NCBI GenBank assembly: GCA_020161145.1
Contig: JAIUPQ010000008.1
Coordinates: 86,155-150,154, forward strand
Direction of reading: 5' to 3'
From: Pseudomonadota bacterium
GTDB lineage: Bacteria > Pseudomonadota > Gammaproteobacteria > Burkholderiales > Burkholderiaceae_C
DNA length: 64,000 nt
Every line of letters begins with the position of its first letter. The first letter of the stretch is position 1. The notes below the pieces were generated by a model. That model did no database searches. It was not told the origin of the DNA and saw only the letters and a list, made by a program, of their open reading frames with translations. The position numbers and the translations under genes are program-made. Shown piece after piece: positions 53,574 through 62,683 of the stretch.

Positions 53574-55718
53574 TCAGTGCCGCGAATGGCGCACCATGGC
53601 GCCCACGTCCAGGATCAGCGCCACGCGGCCGTCGCCCATGATGGTGGCGCCGGAGACGTCGGGCACTTTGCGGTAGTTGGCCTCCAGGTTCTTGACCACC
53701 ACCTGCTGCTGGCCCAGCAACTCGTCCACCATCAGCGCCACGCGGCCGCCGTCGGCTTCGACGACGACCATGATGTTGGATCGCGCCTCCGGATCGAGGC
53801 GTGGCACGGCGAAGACCCGGTCCAGCTCGATGACGGGCATGAATTCGTCGCGCACCTCGACCACGCGGCCGGAGTTGCCCACGGTCTTGAGCATGCCGGC
53901 ATCGACCTGGAAGGACTCGACCACCGAGGCCAGCGGCAGGATGTAGCACTCCTCGCCCACGCCGATGCTCATGCCGTCCATGATGGTCAGCGTCAGCGGC
54001 AGGCGCACCTTGACGCTCATGCCGTAGCCCTGGGCGGAGTCGATGTCCACCGAGCCGCCCAGCGCGGTGATGTTCTTCTTGACCACGTCCATGCCCACGC
54101 CGCGGCCGGAGACGTCGGTGACCGCGTCGGCGGTGGAGAAGCCGGGCGCGAAGATCAGGGCGTAGACCTCCTGGTCGGTCATGCTGTCGGGCGCGTCCAG
54201 GCCGCGCTCGCGGGCCTTGGACAGCAGCTTGTCGCGCGAGAGGCCGCGGCCGTCGTCGCGCACCTCGATGACGATGGAGCCGCCCTGGTGCGAGGCCACC
54301 AGGGTGATGGTGCCGTGCGCCACCTTGCCTTTGGCGATGCGCTCGGCAGGCAGCTCGATGCCGTGGTCGCAGGAGTTGCGCACCAGGTGGGTCAGCGGGT
54401 CGGTGATTTTCTCGACCAGGCTCTTGTCCAGCTCGGTGGCCTCACCCTGGGTGACCAGCTCGACTTTCTTGTCCAGCTTGGCGGCCAGGTCGCGCAGCAT
54501 GCGCGGGAAGCGGTTGAAGACCATCGACATGGGAATCATGCGGATGGACATCACGGCCTCTTGCAGGTCGCGGGTGTTGCGCTCCAGATCGGACAGGCCC
54601 GACAGCAGCTGCTGGTGCAACTGGGCATCCATCTGGCTGGAGTTCTGCGCCAGCATGGCCTGGGTGATGACCAGCTCGCCCACCAGGTTGATGAGTTGGT
54701 CCACCTTGTCGATGGACACGCGCAGCGTGGTGGAGTCGCCGCCCTTGGGTTCGGCCCGGGTCGGCGCCGGTGGGGCGGCGGGTTTGGCCACGGCGACGGG
54801 TTCGGCGGCCGGGGCAGCCGTTGGGGCGGCTGCCGTCGTCGGCGGCGGTGCGCCGGGGGCGTCGGCAAACAACCCCCAGCCCTGGCCCGATTCGCCGGCC
54901 GCAGCCACCTCGGTCGGGGCGCCGGGAGCGCCAGCGTGGAAGCCGTAGCCGGGCCCCAGCGGGCTCAGCGTCAGGTGCTCGCGGGCGATGTGGAAGGTGA
55001 ACAGGTCCAGCAGATCGGTGTCGCTGGCGCTGGAGACGATTTTGAAGCGGCGCATGCCGTCGGCCACCTGGCCACCGGCCAGCGGTTCGATCTGGCCCAG
55101 GCCGGTGATCTCGCGGAACAGCTCGGCCAGGTTGTCGGCCAGGGACGGGTCGCTCAGCGGGCCGACGGTGAGTTCGAGCTGGCGCTCGCCACCGGCGGTG
55201 GCCGCAGCGGGGGCCGGCGCTGGTGCGGGCGCCGGCACCGGTGCGGCCGCGACGGGCGCGGGTGCGGGTGCGGCGGGCAGCGGCGCGCCGGCGGCATCGC
55301 CATGGGCCATGGCGCCGATGCGCACGACCAGGTCGGTGGTGTCCAGCGGCGTCCCCCGGCCGCCGTTCTGATGGCGGGCCAGCAGGTTGCTCAGTGCGTC
55401 CCCGGCTTCGAGGAGCACGTCCACCATCTGGGCGGTGGGCTGCAGCTCGTGGCGGCGCAGCTTGTCCAGCAGCGTCTCCATCTGGTGGGTCAGCTCGGCC
55501 ACGTCGGCAAAGCCAAAGGTGGCAGCGCCGCCCTTGACCGAGTGGGCACAGCGGAAGATGGCGTTGAGCGCCTCATCGTCGGCCGCACTGGGGTCCAGGG
55601 CGAGCAACATCTGCTCCATGCCTTGCAGGTTCTCGCCGGCCTCCTCGAAGAAGACTTGATAGAACTGCGACAGGTCGATGCCGGCGGCGCCGCTGGCGTC
55701 GTTGGCGGTTTCAGCCAT
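53574..55718 (-). CDS. cheA: Chemotaxis histidine kinase CheA
   Basis: 714 residues, complete CheA. P1 Hpt has the phospho-His near residue 59 in FRCAHSVKGGAATFGF. A Pro/Ala linker (about 140-180) and a P2-like region follow. P3/P4 contain DQLINLVGELVITQAMLAQN, LVRNSCDHGIELPAER and DVSGRGVGMDVVKKNI. P5 is CheW-like, ending GDGRVALILDVGAMVRHSRH. It phosphorylates CheY in response to receptors. It is preceded by cheY and cheZ-like genes, but no cheW, cheR, cheB or receptor gene follows; a terminator and the metal-related genes do. Confidence 0.96.
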   Translation of the reverse strand: MAETANDASGAAGIDLSQFYQVFFEEAGENLQGMEQMLLALDPSAADDEALNAIFRCAHSVKGGAATFGFADVAELTHQMETLLDKLRRHELQPTAQMVDVLLEAGDALSNLLARHQNGGRGTPLDTTDLVVRIGAMAHGDAAGAPLPAAPAPAPVAAAPVPAPAPAPAPAAATAGGERQLELTVGPLSDPSLADNLAELFREITGLGQIEPLAGGQVADGMRRFKIVSSASDTDLLDLFTFHIAREHLTLSPLGPGYGFHAGAPGAPTEVAAAGESGQGWGLFADAPGAPPPTTAAAPTAAPAAEPVAVAKPAAPPAPTRAEPKGGDSTTLRVSIDKVDQLINLVGELVITQAMLAQNSSQMDAQLHQQLLSGLSDLERNTRDLQEAVMSIRMIPMSMVFNRFPRMLRDLAAKLDKKVELVTQGEATELDKSLVEKITDPLTHLVRNSCDHGIELPAERIAKGKVAHGTITLVASHQGGSIVIEVRDDGRGLSRDKLLSKARERGLDAPDSMTDQEVYALIFAPGFSTADAVTDVSGRGVGMDVVKKNITALGGSVDIDSAQGYGMSVKVRLPLTLTIMDGMSIGVGEECYILPLASVVESFQVDAGMLKTVGNSGRVVEVRDEFMPVIELDRVFAVPRLDPEARSNIMVVVEADGGRVALMVDELLGQQQVVVKNLEANYRKVPDVSGATIMGDGRVALILDVGAMVRHSRH

Positions 55719-55737
55719 GACCGATGCTCCTGTGGGT

Positions 55738-56100
55738 TTATTTGATGACCCGGCCGATCACTTCGATCAGCTTGGTGGGGTCGAACGGTTTGACCAGCCA
55801 GCCGGTGGCGCCAGCGGCGCGGCCAGCCTGCTTCATCTGGTCGCTGGACTCGGTGGTCAGGATCAGGATGGGCGTGGACTTGAACTTGGGGCTCTCGCGC
55901 AACTTCCTGGTCAGCCCGATGCCATCCAGCCGCGGCATGTTCTGGTCGGTCAGCACCAGGTCGAAGTCCTTCTGGCGGGCTTTCTCCAGGGCGTCCTGGC
56001 CGTCAACCGCCTCGGTCACGGCAAAGCCTGCCGTCTTCAGGGTGAAGGCCACCATCTGGCGCATGGAGGGCGAGTCATCGACAGCGAGAATCGAATGCAT
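55738..56100 (-). CDS. cheY: Chemotaxis response regulator CheY
   Basis: 120 residues, single receiver domain. ILAVDDSPSMRQMVAFTL has the acidic pocket, VLTDQNMPRLDGIGLTRKL the phospho-acceptor Asp, and WLVKPFDPTKLIEVIGRV the Lys. This is the CheY type that usually precedes cheA. ATG at 56100 is 16 bases after the CheZ-like gene, and cheA follows after 19 bases. Confidence 0.93.
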   Translation of the reverse strand: MHSILAVDDSPSMRQMVAFTLKTAGFAVTEAVDGQDALEKARQKDFDLVLTDQNMPRLDGIGLTRKLRESPKFKSTPILILTTESSDQMKQAGRAAGATGWLVKPFDPTKLIEVIGRVIK

Positions 56101-56116
56101 CAGGGTCTCTCCGGTC

Positions 56117-56521
56117 TCAAAACAATTCAATCGATCCCGCGTCCACTTCGTCTTGCGTGACGGGGTTGGGGCGGTTGGGGATCTCACAGACCACGGCGGC
56201 GCCGTCCTCGTCATCGTCCATGGCGTCACGGGCGATGCGGTCGGCCAGGCCCCGCAAGCGGCGCTGGGTGTGGGCAATCAGTTGGGTGGACATGTCGTGG
56301 AACTGCAACGCCGTCAGCGCTTCGCTCAGTTGGCGTTGCACGTCGATGGTGGTGCCCGTGGTGAGCAAGTGGTTGGCGGTGTAAAAACAGGTCGACAAGG
56401 TCTGGGTGGCGTCATCTAGCAGGCGCTGCAGGCGGTCCAGGTCATGGCCGGCCACCAGCAGGTGGTCTTGCAACTCGGCGGCCACATGAAGCGGCAAGGC
56501 GCCTTCGTCGGCTGTGGGCAT
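56117..56521 (-). CDS. CheZ-like chemotaxis protein (short)
   Basis: 134 residues, helical. The stretch ALTALQFHDMSTQLIAHTQ resembles the phosphatase segment of CheZ-like proteins (QxxD-like residues in QFHDMSTQ), and the C-terminus ends DEVDAGSIELF. E. coli CheZ is about 214 residues, so this is a shortened or divergent form. ATG at 56521 has GGAGG six bases upstream. It is the first gene of the cheZ-cheY-cheA run and is divergent from the REC-kinase gene. Confidence 0.65.
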   Translation of the reverse strand: MPTADEGALPLHVAAELQDHLLVAGHDLDRLQRLLDDATQTLSTCFYTANHLLTTGTTIDVQRQLSEALTALQFHDMSTQLIAHTQRRLRGLADRIARDAMDDDEDGAAVVCEIPNRPNPVTQDEVDAGSIELF

Positions 56522-56632
56522 CGGACCTCCATCTCGCGGCCCCATGCCGCGATTGCGTGACCTTGATTCTTCTCGTCTCGGCGGGCGCGTAAGCCTCGAA
56601 GATGCCGGGGTTTGCCGTGCAATTCACTGGGC

Positions 56633-56638
56633 GATACT
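56633..56638 (+). promoter_or_regulatory. -10-like GATACT just before the REC-kinase gene
   Basis: GATACT ends six bases before the ATG at 56645, with TTGCCG at 56612-56617 as a possible -35 at 15-base spacing. Transcription would start at the ATG itself, giving a leaderless message. Confidence 0.4.
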
Positions 56639-56644
56639 GCGGCC

Positions 56645-57778
56645 ATGAACACCCGCCTGCGCATCCTGCACCTGGAGGACGCCGACCTGGACCATGCGCT
56701 GATACTGGCTTTTCTGGGGCGCGGTGGGCTGCATGCCGACGTGCAGCGCGTGGCCGACGAGGCCGGCTTTCGCGCCGCGCTGGCGCAGGGGCCGTGGGAC
56801 ATCGTGCTGTCCGACTACAACCTGCCGGGCTTTTCCGGCCTCAAGGCGCTGCGCCTGGTGCGCGAGCTGCCTGAGCCGCCGCCCTTCATCCTGGTGTCGG
56901 GCGAGATCGGCGAGGACGTGGCCGTGGCCGCCATGCGCAACGGCGCCAGCGACTACCTGCTCAAGGGCAATCTGGCGCGGCTGGCGCCCGCCATCGAGCA
57001 TGCGCTGGCGGGCGCGCGCGCCCAGCGCGCCAAGCAGGAGGCCGACGCGCAACTGGCTGCCTCGCGCCAGCGCCTCTCGGAGCTGGCCCAGCACCTGCAG
57101 ACCAGCGTGGAGATGGAGCGCGCGGCCATTGCGCGCGAAATCCATGACGACGTGGGGGGGTCGCTCACCGCGCTCAAGCTGGAGCTGGCCTGGCTGCAGC
57201 GCCAGAGCGGCACCCCGCCCGAGATGCGGGCCCGGCTGGACAGTGCGCTGGAGACGGTGACGCATGCACTGGACGCCAGCAAGCGCATCATGCACAACCT
57301 GCGCCCGGCCATCCTGGAGCAAGGCCTGGTGGCCGCGCTGCAGTGGATGGCCCAGCGCTTCGAGAAGCGCAGCGGCATGCCCTGCACCTTCCACAGCAGC
57401 CGCCTGCCCGAGGCGCTGCCGCCCGGCGTGGCGTTGGCGGCCTACCGCACGGCGCAAGAGGCGCTGACCAACATCAGCAAGCACGCCCAGGCGCAGAACG
57501 TCAGCCTGGACCTGGCCTATGCCGACGGCGTGCTGTCGCTGGAGATTCACGACGACGGCGTGGGCCTGACCGAGGCCGATCTGGCCAAGGCCAGAAGCTT
57601 CGGCATCCGCGGCCTGCATGAGCGTGCGGGCACCGTGGGCGGCTGGGTCGATCTGACCAGCCGGCCGGGGCGGGGCACCACGCTGATGCTGTCCATTCCG
57701 CTGGACACGGCCGCGCAGGACGCCGCCGGCGAGGCGGAGCCGGACGCACACGACCCATCGGTTTGGGGGAGCCTATGA
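56645..57778 (+). CDS. Soluble hybrid: receiver domain plus NarL-type histidine kinase
   Basis: 377 residues, no membrane segment. A receiver domain (ILHLEDADLDHALILAFLG; phospho-acceptor in DIVLSDYNLPGFSG; SDYLLKGNLARL) comes first. A coiled coil and HisKA_3 phosphotransfer helix follow with IAREIHDDVGGSLTALKL, then a HATPase_c domain: AQEALTNISKHAQAQ, IHDDGVGL and FGIRGLHERAGTVGGWVDL. It probably relays a signal from another kinase to the regulator encoded next. ATG at 56645 is preferred, since the preceding frame has a different composition. Confidence 0.88.
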   Translation: MNTRLRILHLEDADLDHALILAFLGRGGLHADVQRVADEAGFRAALAQGPWDIVLSDYNLPGFSGLKALRLVRELPEPPPFILVSGEIGEDVAVAAMRNGASDYLLKGNLARLAPAIEHALAGARAQRAKQEADAQLAASRQRLSELAQHLQTSVEMERAAIAREIHDDVGGSLTALKLELAWLQRQSGTPPEMRARLDSALETVTHALDASKRIMHNLRPAILEQGLVAALQWMAQRFEKRSGMPCTFHSSRLPEALPPGVALAAYRTAQEALTNISKHAQAQNVSLDLAYADGVLSLEIHDDGVGLTEADLAKARSFGIRGLHERAGTVGGWVDLTSRPGRGTTLMLSIPLDTAAQDAAGEAEPDAHDPSVWGSL

Positions 57779-58413
57779 AAACCCGCGTCATTCTTTGTGA
57801 CGACCATGCACTGATCCGGCGCGGCATCCGCGACACCCTGGCCGATGCGCCCGACCTGACGGTGGTGGGCGAGGCCGGCGACTATGGCGAGCTGCGCGCG
57901 CTGATGCGCTCGACGCCCAGCGACGTGCTGGTGCTGGACATCAACATGCCCGGCCGCAACGGCCTGGACGTGTTGCACGCGCTCAAGGACGAGGGCAGCA
58001 GCGTGCGCGCCCTGGTGGTCAGCATGTACCCCGAAGACCAGTACGCGCTGCGTGCGCTCAAGGCGGGCGCCTTCGGCTACGTCAACAAAGGGGGCGATCC
58101 GCAGGTGCTGGTGCAGGCCGTGCGCACGGTGGCGCAGGGGCGCAAATACGTCACGCCCGACATCGCGCAGATGCTGGTCGAGAGCCTGACCACGCCCGAG
58201 GTGGCGCATGCCCACGAAAAACTCTCCGACCGCGAGCTGCAGACGCTGGTGATGATTGCCTCGGGCAAGCGGCTGTCCGACATCGCCGCCGAGCTGATGC
58301 TCTCGCCCAAAACCGTCAGCGTCTACCGCGCCCGCGTGCTGGAGAAGCTGGGGCTCGCCAACAACTCCGAGCTGACCGTTTACGCCATCCGCAACGGGCT
58401 GGTGGGCGAGTAG
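57775..58413 (+). CDS. LuxR/NarL-family response regulator
   Basis: 212 residues. Receiver domain (VILCDDHALIRRGIRDTL; Asp in VLVLDINMPGRNGLDVL; Lys in GYVNKGGDP) is followed by a LuxR helix-turn-helix (LSDRELQTLVMIASGKRLSD and PKTVSVYRARVLEKLGLANN). ATG overlaps the upstream kinase stop as ATGA, so they form a coupled pair. The target genes are unknown. Confidence 0.93.
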   Translation: MKTRVILCDDHALIRRGIRDTLADAPDLTVVGEAGDYGELRALMRSTPSDVLVLDINMPGRNGLDVLHALKDEGSSVRALVVSMYPEDQYALRALKAGAFGYVNKGGDPQVLVQAVRTVAQGRKYVTPDIAQMLVESLTTPEVAHAHEKLSDRELQTLVMIASGKRLSDIAAELMLSPKTVSVYRARVLEKLGLANNSELTVYAIRNGLVGE

Positions 58414-58414
58414 G

Positions 58415-59125
58415 CTACAGCCTGTAAACCCACACCGGCCGCTGCGCCACCGGGTCCAGCCGGGCCGTCGGTGTCACGTCCGGCACCTCGAAGGCCAGGC
58501 TGACCAGCCAGCTGCCCGGCGCCATCTGCTGGCGCGCCTTGGCCCAGGCGCGGGGCATGGATTCGGGGCGCTGGAACAGGTAGACCATCTGGTAGGCCGA
58601 CCAGTCGGCGGCCCAGATGTCGCCGCGCGCCACCTGCGCAAAAGGGCAGCGCCTGCGGGCCAGCCAGGCCAGCGGGGCACTCCACTCCAGCCCTACGAGG
58701 CGAGCCTCGGGGTATTGCCGGTGCAGTGCGATGAGGCCATGGCCCAGGCCGCAGCCGGCCTCCAGCACGGCCGCGCCGGGGGGCAGCGGCGCCGCGTCGG
58801 CCAGTCCGTGCAGCGCCTCGACAGGTGTGGGGTAGAGCGGTGCATCGCCCCAGGTGCGCAGCGGGTAGGCCACCAGCAGCAAGGCCAGCGGTGCCAGCCA
58901 GACCCAGCCGGCGGTGCGGCCGGCGGCCAGCATCAGCAAGGCATAGCCCAGCACCAGCAGCAGCCGCTGCCAGCCGCTGCGGGCCCACCAGCCGGCGCCG
59001 ATGCAGACGGCCAGGCCAGCCGCCAGCGCCGCCGGGGCGGGGGCGCCCAGCCGCGTCAGCCCCTGCTGCACCAGCCAGGCGGCCAGCCAGGCGGCCAGCG
59101 CCAGCGCGGGCCAGCGCAGCGCCAT
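58415..59125 (-). CDS. Membrane-anchored class I SAM-dependent methyltransferase
   Basis: 236 residues. Three or four N-terminal hydrophobic helices (residues 1-85) lead into a methyltransferase-like domain with AVLEAGCGLGHGLIAL as SAM loop, LVGLEWSAPLAWLAR as acidic loop and ARGDIWAADWSAYQMVY as the following strand. The substrate is unknown. Start is ATG 59125, overlapping the stop of the exporter gene; GTG 59128 is possible. Confidence 0.78.
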   Translation of the reverse strand: MALRWPALALAAWLAAWLVQQGLTRLGAPAPAALAAGLAVCIGAGWWARSGWQRLLLVLGYALLMLAAGRTAGWVWLAPLALLLVAYPLRTWGDAPLYPTPVEALHGLADAAPLPPGAAVLEAGCGLGHGLIALHRQYPEARLVGLEWSAPLAWLARRRCPFAQVARGDIWAADWSAYQMVYLFQRPESMPRAWAKARQQMAPGSWLVSLAFEVPDVTPTARLDPVAQRPVWVYRL

Positions 59126-59913
59126 CACATCATCAGCATCTTGATGGCCACGGCGCCCAGCACCAGGGCGATGGCGTAGCGGATCAGCGTCAGCGGCGCC
59201 CGGGTGGACACCATGGAGCCCAGCAGCACGCCGGGAATGGAGCCCAGCAGCAGGTTGACCAGCAGCGTGTAGTCCACGTTGCCCAGCGACAGGTGGCCCA
59301 GCCCGGCGATCAGCGCCAGCGGGATGGCGTGGGCCAGGTCGGTGCCCACCAGCTTGCTGGCGTTCAGGCGCAGCGGGTACAGATAGACCAGCATGACGGT
59401 GCCCAGCGCGCCGGCGCCGATGGAGGTCAGCGTCACCAGCACGCCCAGCACGATGCCGCAGACCACTGTCAGCACGGGTTGCACATGCTTGAAGTGCTGC
59501 GAGTCGGTGACGCGAAAGCGGCGGCCAAAGGCGTGGAGCTGGTCTTTGAACAGCATGCCCAGCGCGGTGACGATGAGGGCGATGCCCACGGCGTCGATGA
59601 TGAAGCCGGCCTTGACCCGGCCCACGTTGCCAAAGTGCATCCAGGCCAGTGTGATGGCGGCCGCGGGCAGGCTGCCCAGCGCCAGGCGCCGCACCACGCC
59701 CCAGTCCACGGTGCCGTGGTTGTGGTGCACGGCGGTGCCGAACATCTTGGTGATGGAGGCGTACAGCAGGTCGGTGCCCACGGCGGTCTGCGGGGCGATG
59801 CCGAACAGCAGCACCAGAATGGGGGTCATCAGCGCGCCGCCACCCACACCCGTGATGCCCACGATGATGCCCACCAGCAGACCGGCAGCGCCGGTGGTCC
59901 AGCTCAGATCCAT
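59125..59913 (-). CDS. Sulfite exporter TauE/SafE family permease
   Basis: 262 residues, about eight membrane helices in two repeats. GLLVGIIVGITGVGGGALMTPIL is the family N-terminal glycine-rich motif, and AVGTDLLYASITKMFG the adjacent segment; the second repeat has TLTSIGAGALGTVMLVYLYP and LVGTDLAHAIPLALIAGLGH. Substrates in the family are small anions such as sulfite or organosulfonates. No sulfur gene is linked, so the substrate is open. Confidence 0.85.
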   Translation of the reverse strand: MDLSWTTGAAGLLVGIIVGITGVGGGALMTPILVLLFGIAPQTAVGTDLLYASITKMFGTAVHHNHGTVDWGVVRRLALGSLPAAAITLAWMHFGNVGRVKAGFIIDAVGIALIVTALGMLFKDQLHAFGRRFRVTDSQHFKHVQPVLTVVCGIVLGVLVTLTSIGAGALGTVMLVYLYPLRLNASKLVGTDLAHAIPLALIAGLGHLSLGNVDYTLLVNLLLGSIPGVLLGSMVSTRAPLTLIRYAIALVLGAVAIKMLMM

Positions 59914-60038
59914 GAGAAGTTCACCCCTGGTTATGCGGGCAAACCGCCCGGCCGCGATTCTGGCACCACCATTGCGGGTCGCGCCACCCCTATAAAACTA
60001 TTTGTGACGTAGTTGTTGCGAATGGCTGGCGGTGGCGT

Positions 60039-61550
60039 TCATTCCCGGCGCAACGCCGGGAACAGGATGATGTCGCGGATGCTGGGTGCGTCGGTCAGCA
60101 GCATCACCAGCCGGTCGATGCCGATGCCGCAGCCGCCGGTGGGCGGCATGCCGTATTCCAGCGCGCGGATGAAGTCGGCGTCGTAATACATGGCCTCGGC
60201 GTCACCGGCCTCTTTGTTGGCCACCTGGGCCAGGAAGCGGGCGGCCTGGTCTTCGGCGTCGTTGAGCTCGGAAAAGCCGTTGGCCACCTCGCGGCCGGTC
60301 ATGAACAGCTCGAAGCGCTCGGTGATGCTGGGGTCGCCGTCGGCGGCGCGGGCCAGCGGCGAGACCTCGACCGGGTAGTCGATGATGAAGGTGGGCTGCC
60401 ACAGCTGGCTCTCGACCACGGCCTCAAAGAGGCCGAACTGCAACTCGGCCAGGCTCCAGTGGGCCGGCGCCTCCTCGCCCGCCGCCGCGATGCGCGCGCG
60501 CAGCACGCCGGCATCCACCGCCTCGGTCGCGCTCAGGCCGGCATAGCGCACCAGCGCGTCGCGCACCGACAGCCGCAGGAAGGGCTGCGACAAGTCCACG
60601 GGCTTGCCGCCATAGCTGAGCACCGCACTGCCGGTGGCCGCCACGGCGGCATGGCGCAGCACGGCCTCGGTGAAGTCCATCATGTCCTGGTGCGTCCAGT
60701 AGGCCGCGTAGAACTCCATCATCGTGAACTCGGGGTTGTGGCGCACCGACAGCCCTTCGTTGCGGAAGTTGCGGTTGATCTCGAAGACGCGCTCGAAGCC
60801 GCCCACGATCAGGCGCTTGAGGTAGAGCTCGGGCGCGATGCGCAGGAACATCTGCTGCTCCAGCGCGTTGTGGTGGGTGGTGAAGGGGCGTGCGTTGGCG
60901 CCGCCCGGAATGGGGTGCAGCATGGGCGTCTCGACTTCGAGGAAGTCGTGCTGCGTCATGTAGTCGCGGATGGCGGCCACGGCCTTGCTGCGCGCCAGGA
61001 AGCGGCTGCGCGCGGCCTCGTCCATGATGAGGTCGACGTAGCGCTGGCGGTACTTCAGCTCCTGGTCGGCCATGCCGTGGAACTTGTCGGGCAGCGGGCG
61101 CAGGCTTTTGGTCAGCAGGCGCAGCGTGCGCGCCTTGACGGTGAGCTCGCCGGTCTTGGTGCGAAACAGGGTGCCCTCGCAGGCCAGGATGTCGCCGAGG
61201 TCCCAGTGCTTGAAGGCGGCCAGCACGTCCTCGCCCACGTCGTCGCGGCTGAGGTAGAGCTGGATGCGGCCGGTGGCGTCCTGGAGGGTGGCGAACGCGG
61301 CCTTGCCCATCACGCGCTTGAGCATCATGCGGCCGGCCACGCTGACCTGGGGCGCTGCGGCTTCCAGCGCCGGACCGTCGGTCTCGGCGTACTGGGCGTG
61401 CAGCGCGCCGGCGCGGTGGGCCGGCTTGAAGTCGTTGGGGAAGGCGGCCTGGCCCAGCGCCTGGGCGGCCGCGCGGTGCTGGGCAAGTTTCTCGCGCCGC
61501 TCGGCGATGAGCTGGTTCTCGTCGGGCTGGGGCGCGGGCTGGGCGGTCAT
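60039..61550 (-). CDS. lysS: Lysyl-tRNA synthetase LysS (class II)
   Basis: 503 residues. An OB-fold anticodon-binding domain ([18 protein letters not shown]) is followed by the class II catalytic domain: motif 2 [14 protein letters not shown], then [17 protein letters not shown], and motif 3 [15 protein letters not shown]. It charges tRNA-Lys in the cytosol. The ATG at 61550 fits the family N-terminus. It is divergent from galE. Confidence 0.98.
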   Translation of the reverse strand: MTAQPAPQPDENQLIAERREKLAQHRAAAQALGQAAFPNDFKPAHRAGALHAQYAETDGPALEAAAPQVSVAGRMMLKRVMGKAAFATLQDATGRIQLYLSRDDVGEDVLAAFKHWDLGDILACEGTLFRTKTGELTVKARTLRLLTKSLRPLPDKFHGMADQELKYRQRYVDLIMDEAARSRFLARSKAVAAIRDYMTQHDFLEVETPMLHPIPGGANARPFTTHHNALEQQMFLRIAPELYLKRLIVGGFERVFEINRNFRNEGLSVRHNPEFTMMEFYAAYWTHQDMMDFTEAVLRHAAVAATGSAVLSYGGKPVDLSQPFLRLSVRDALVRYAGLSATEAVDAGVLRARIAAAGEEAPAHWSLAELQFGLFEAVVESQLWQPTFIIDYPVEVSPLARAADGDPSITERFELFMTGREVANGFSELNDAEDQAARFLAQVANKEAGDAEAMYYDADFIRALEYGMPPTGGCGIGIDRLVMLLTDAPSIRDIILFPALRRE

Positions 61551-61629
61551 GGCGGTGGTCGGCGGGTGGACAAACCGCGAATTTTAGGTGGCCGCCATCA
61601 CACCAGGCTGACGCGGCGGGAGCCAAACC

Positions 61630-61635
61630 TAGAAT
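61630..61635 (+). promoter_or_regulatory. -10-like TAGAAT upstream of galE
   Basis: TAGAAT stands 28 bases before the galE ATG in the divergent space with lysS. A -35 is not evident. Confidence 0.4.
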
Positions 61636-61663
61636 CCAGGGCTTGTTGTCCCAGGGTGTCCCC

Positions 61664-62683
61664 ATGCCAACCGTGCTCTTGACCGGTGCCACCGGCTACA
61701 TCGCCTCGCACACCTGGCTGGCCTTGCAGGCGGCTGGCTTCGACGTGGTGGGCGTGGATGACTTTTCCAACAGCTCGCCCGTGGTGCTGGAGCGGCTGGC
61801 CGAGCTGAGCGGGCGCGCGCCGCAGTTCGAGCGCGCCAGCGTGTGCAATGCGGCCGCCATCAGCGGCATCTTTGCCCGCCACCGGCCGCAGGCGGTGGTG
61901 CACTTCGCGGCCTTCAAGGCCGTGGGCGAGTCGGTGGAGAGGCCGCTGGCCTATTACGCCAACAACGTGGGCGGGCTGGTGGCGGTCTGCGAGGCCATGC
62001 AAGCGCATGGCGTGGGCCGCTTCGTCTTCAGCTCCAGCGCCACAGTGTATGGCCAGCCCGAGACGCTGCCCATCCGCGAGGACGCCCCGGTGGGTGCCAC
62101 CAACCCGTATGGCGCCACCAAGCTGATCGGCGAGGGCGTGCTGCGCGACCTGGGCCGGGCCGATCCGGCCTGGCAGACGGCCTGTCTGCGCTACTTCAAC
62201 CCGGTGGGCGCGCATGAGAGCGGTCGCATTGGCGAAGACCCGCGCGGCGTGCCCAACAACCTGATGCCTTACGTGGCCCAGGTGGCCGTGGGCCGGCGCG
62301 AGGCGCTGACCGTCTACGGCAACGACTACCCCACACCCGACGGCACGGGGGTGCGCGACTACATCCACGTGATGGATCTGGCCGAGGGCCATGTGGCGGC
62401 GCTGCGCGCGCTGTTCGACGCCCAGGGCTCGTTCACCGTCAACCTGGGCACGGGCCAGGGCTACAGCGTGCTGGACGTGGTGGCCGCCTACGAGCGCGCC
62501 AGCGGCCAGCCGGTGCCCTATGTGGTGGCGCCGCGCCGCGCCGGCGACGTGGCGGCCTGCTGGGCCGACCCGGCCGCCGCCGCCCAGCGCCTGGGTTGGC
62601 GCGCCCAGCGGGGGCTGGACGCCATGTGCGCGGACTCGTGGCGCTGGCAGCAGGGCAATCCGCAGGGGTATGGGGCGGGCTAA
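61664..62683 (+). CDS. galE: UDP-glucose 4-epimerase GalE
   Basis: 339 residues, short-chain dehydrogenase/reductase fold. VLLTGATGYIASHTWLALQ is the NAD loop, VVHFAAFKAVGESVERPLAY a family motif and the catalytic tyrosine and lysine lie in NPYGATKLIGE. GTGVRDYIHVMDLAEGH is conserved. It interconverts UDP-glucose and UDP-galactose for surface polysaccharides. It converges on the WecA-like gene, overlapping stops by four bases. Confidence 0.94.
   Translation: MPTVLLTGATGYIASHTWLALQAAGFDVVGVDDFSNSSPVVLERLAELSGRAPQFERASVCNAAAISGIFARHRPQAVVHFAAFKAVGESVERPLAYYANNVGGLVAVCEAMQAHGVGRFVFSSSATVYGQPETLPIREDAPVGATNPYGATKLIGEGVLRDLGRADPAWQTACLRYFNPVGAHESGRIGEDPRGVPNNLMPYVAQVAVGRREALTVYGNDYPTPDGTGVRDYIHVMDLAEGHVAALRALFDAQGSFTVNLGTGQGYSVLDVVAAYERASGQPVPYVVAPRRAGDVAACWADPAAAAQRLGWRAQRGLDAMCADSWRWQQGNPQGYGAG

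Noticed and set aside
60043-60062. Terminator hairpin at the 3' end of lysS (ccggcg/cgccgg)
   Set aside because: The stem lies inside the last codons and has no T-tract after it on the lysS strand.
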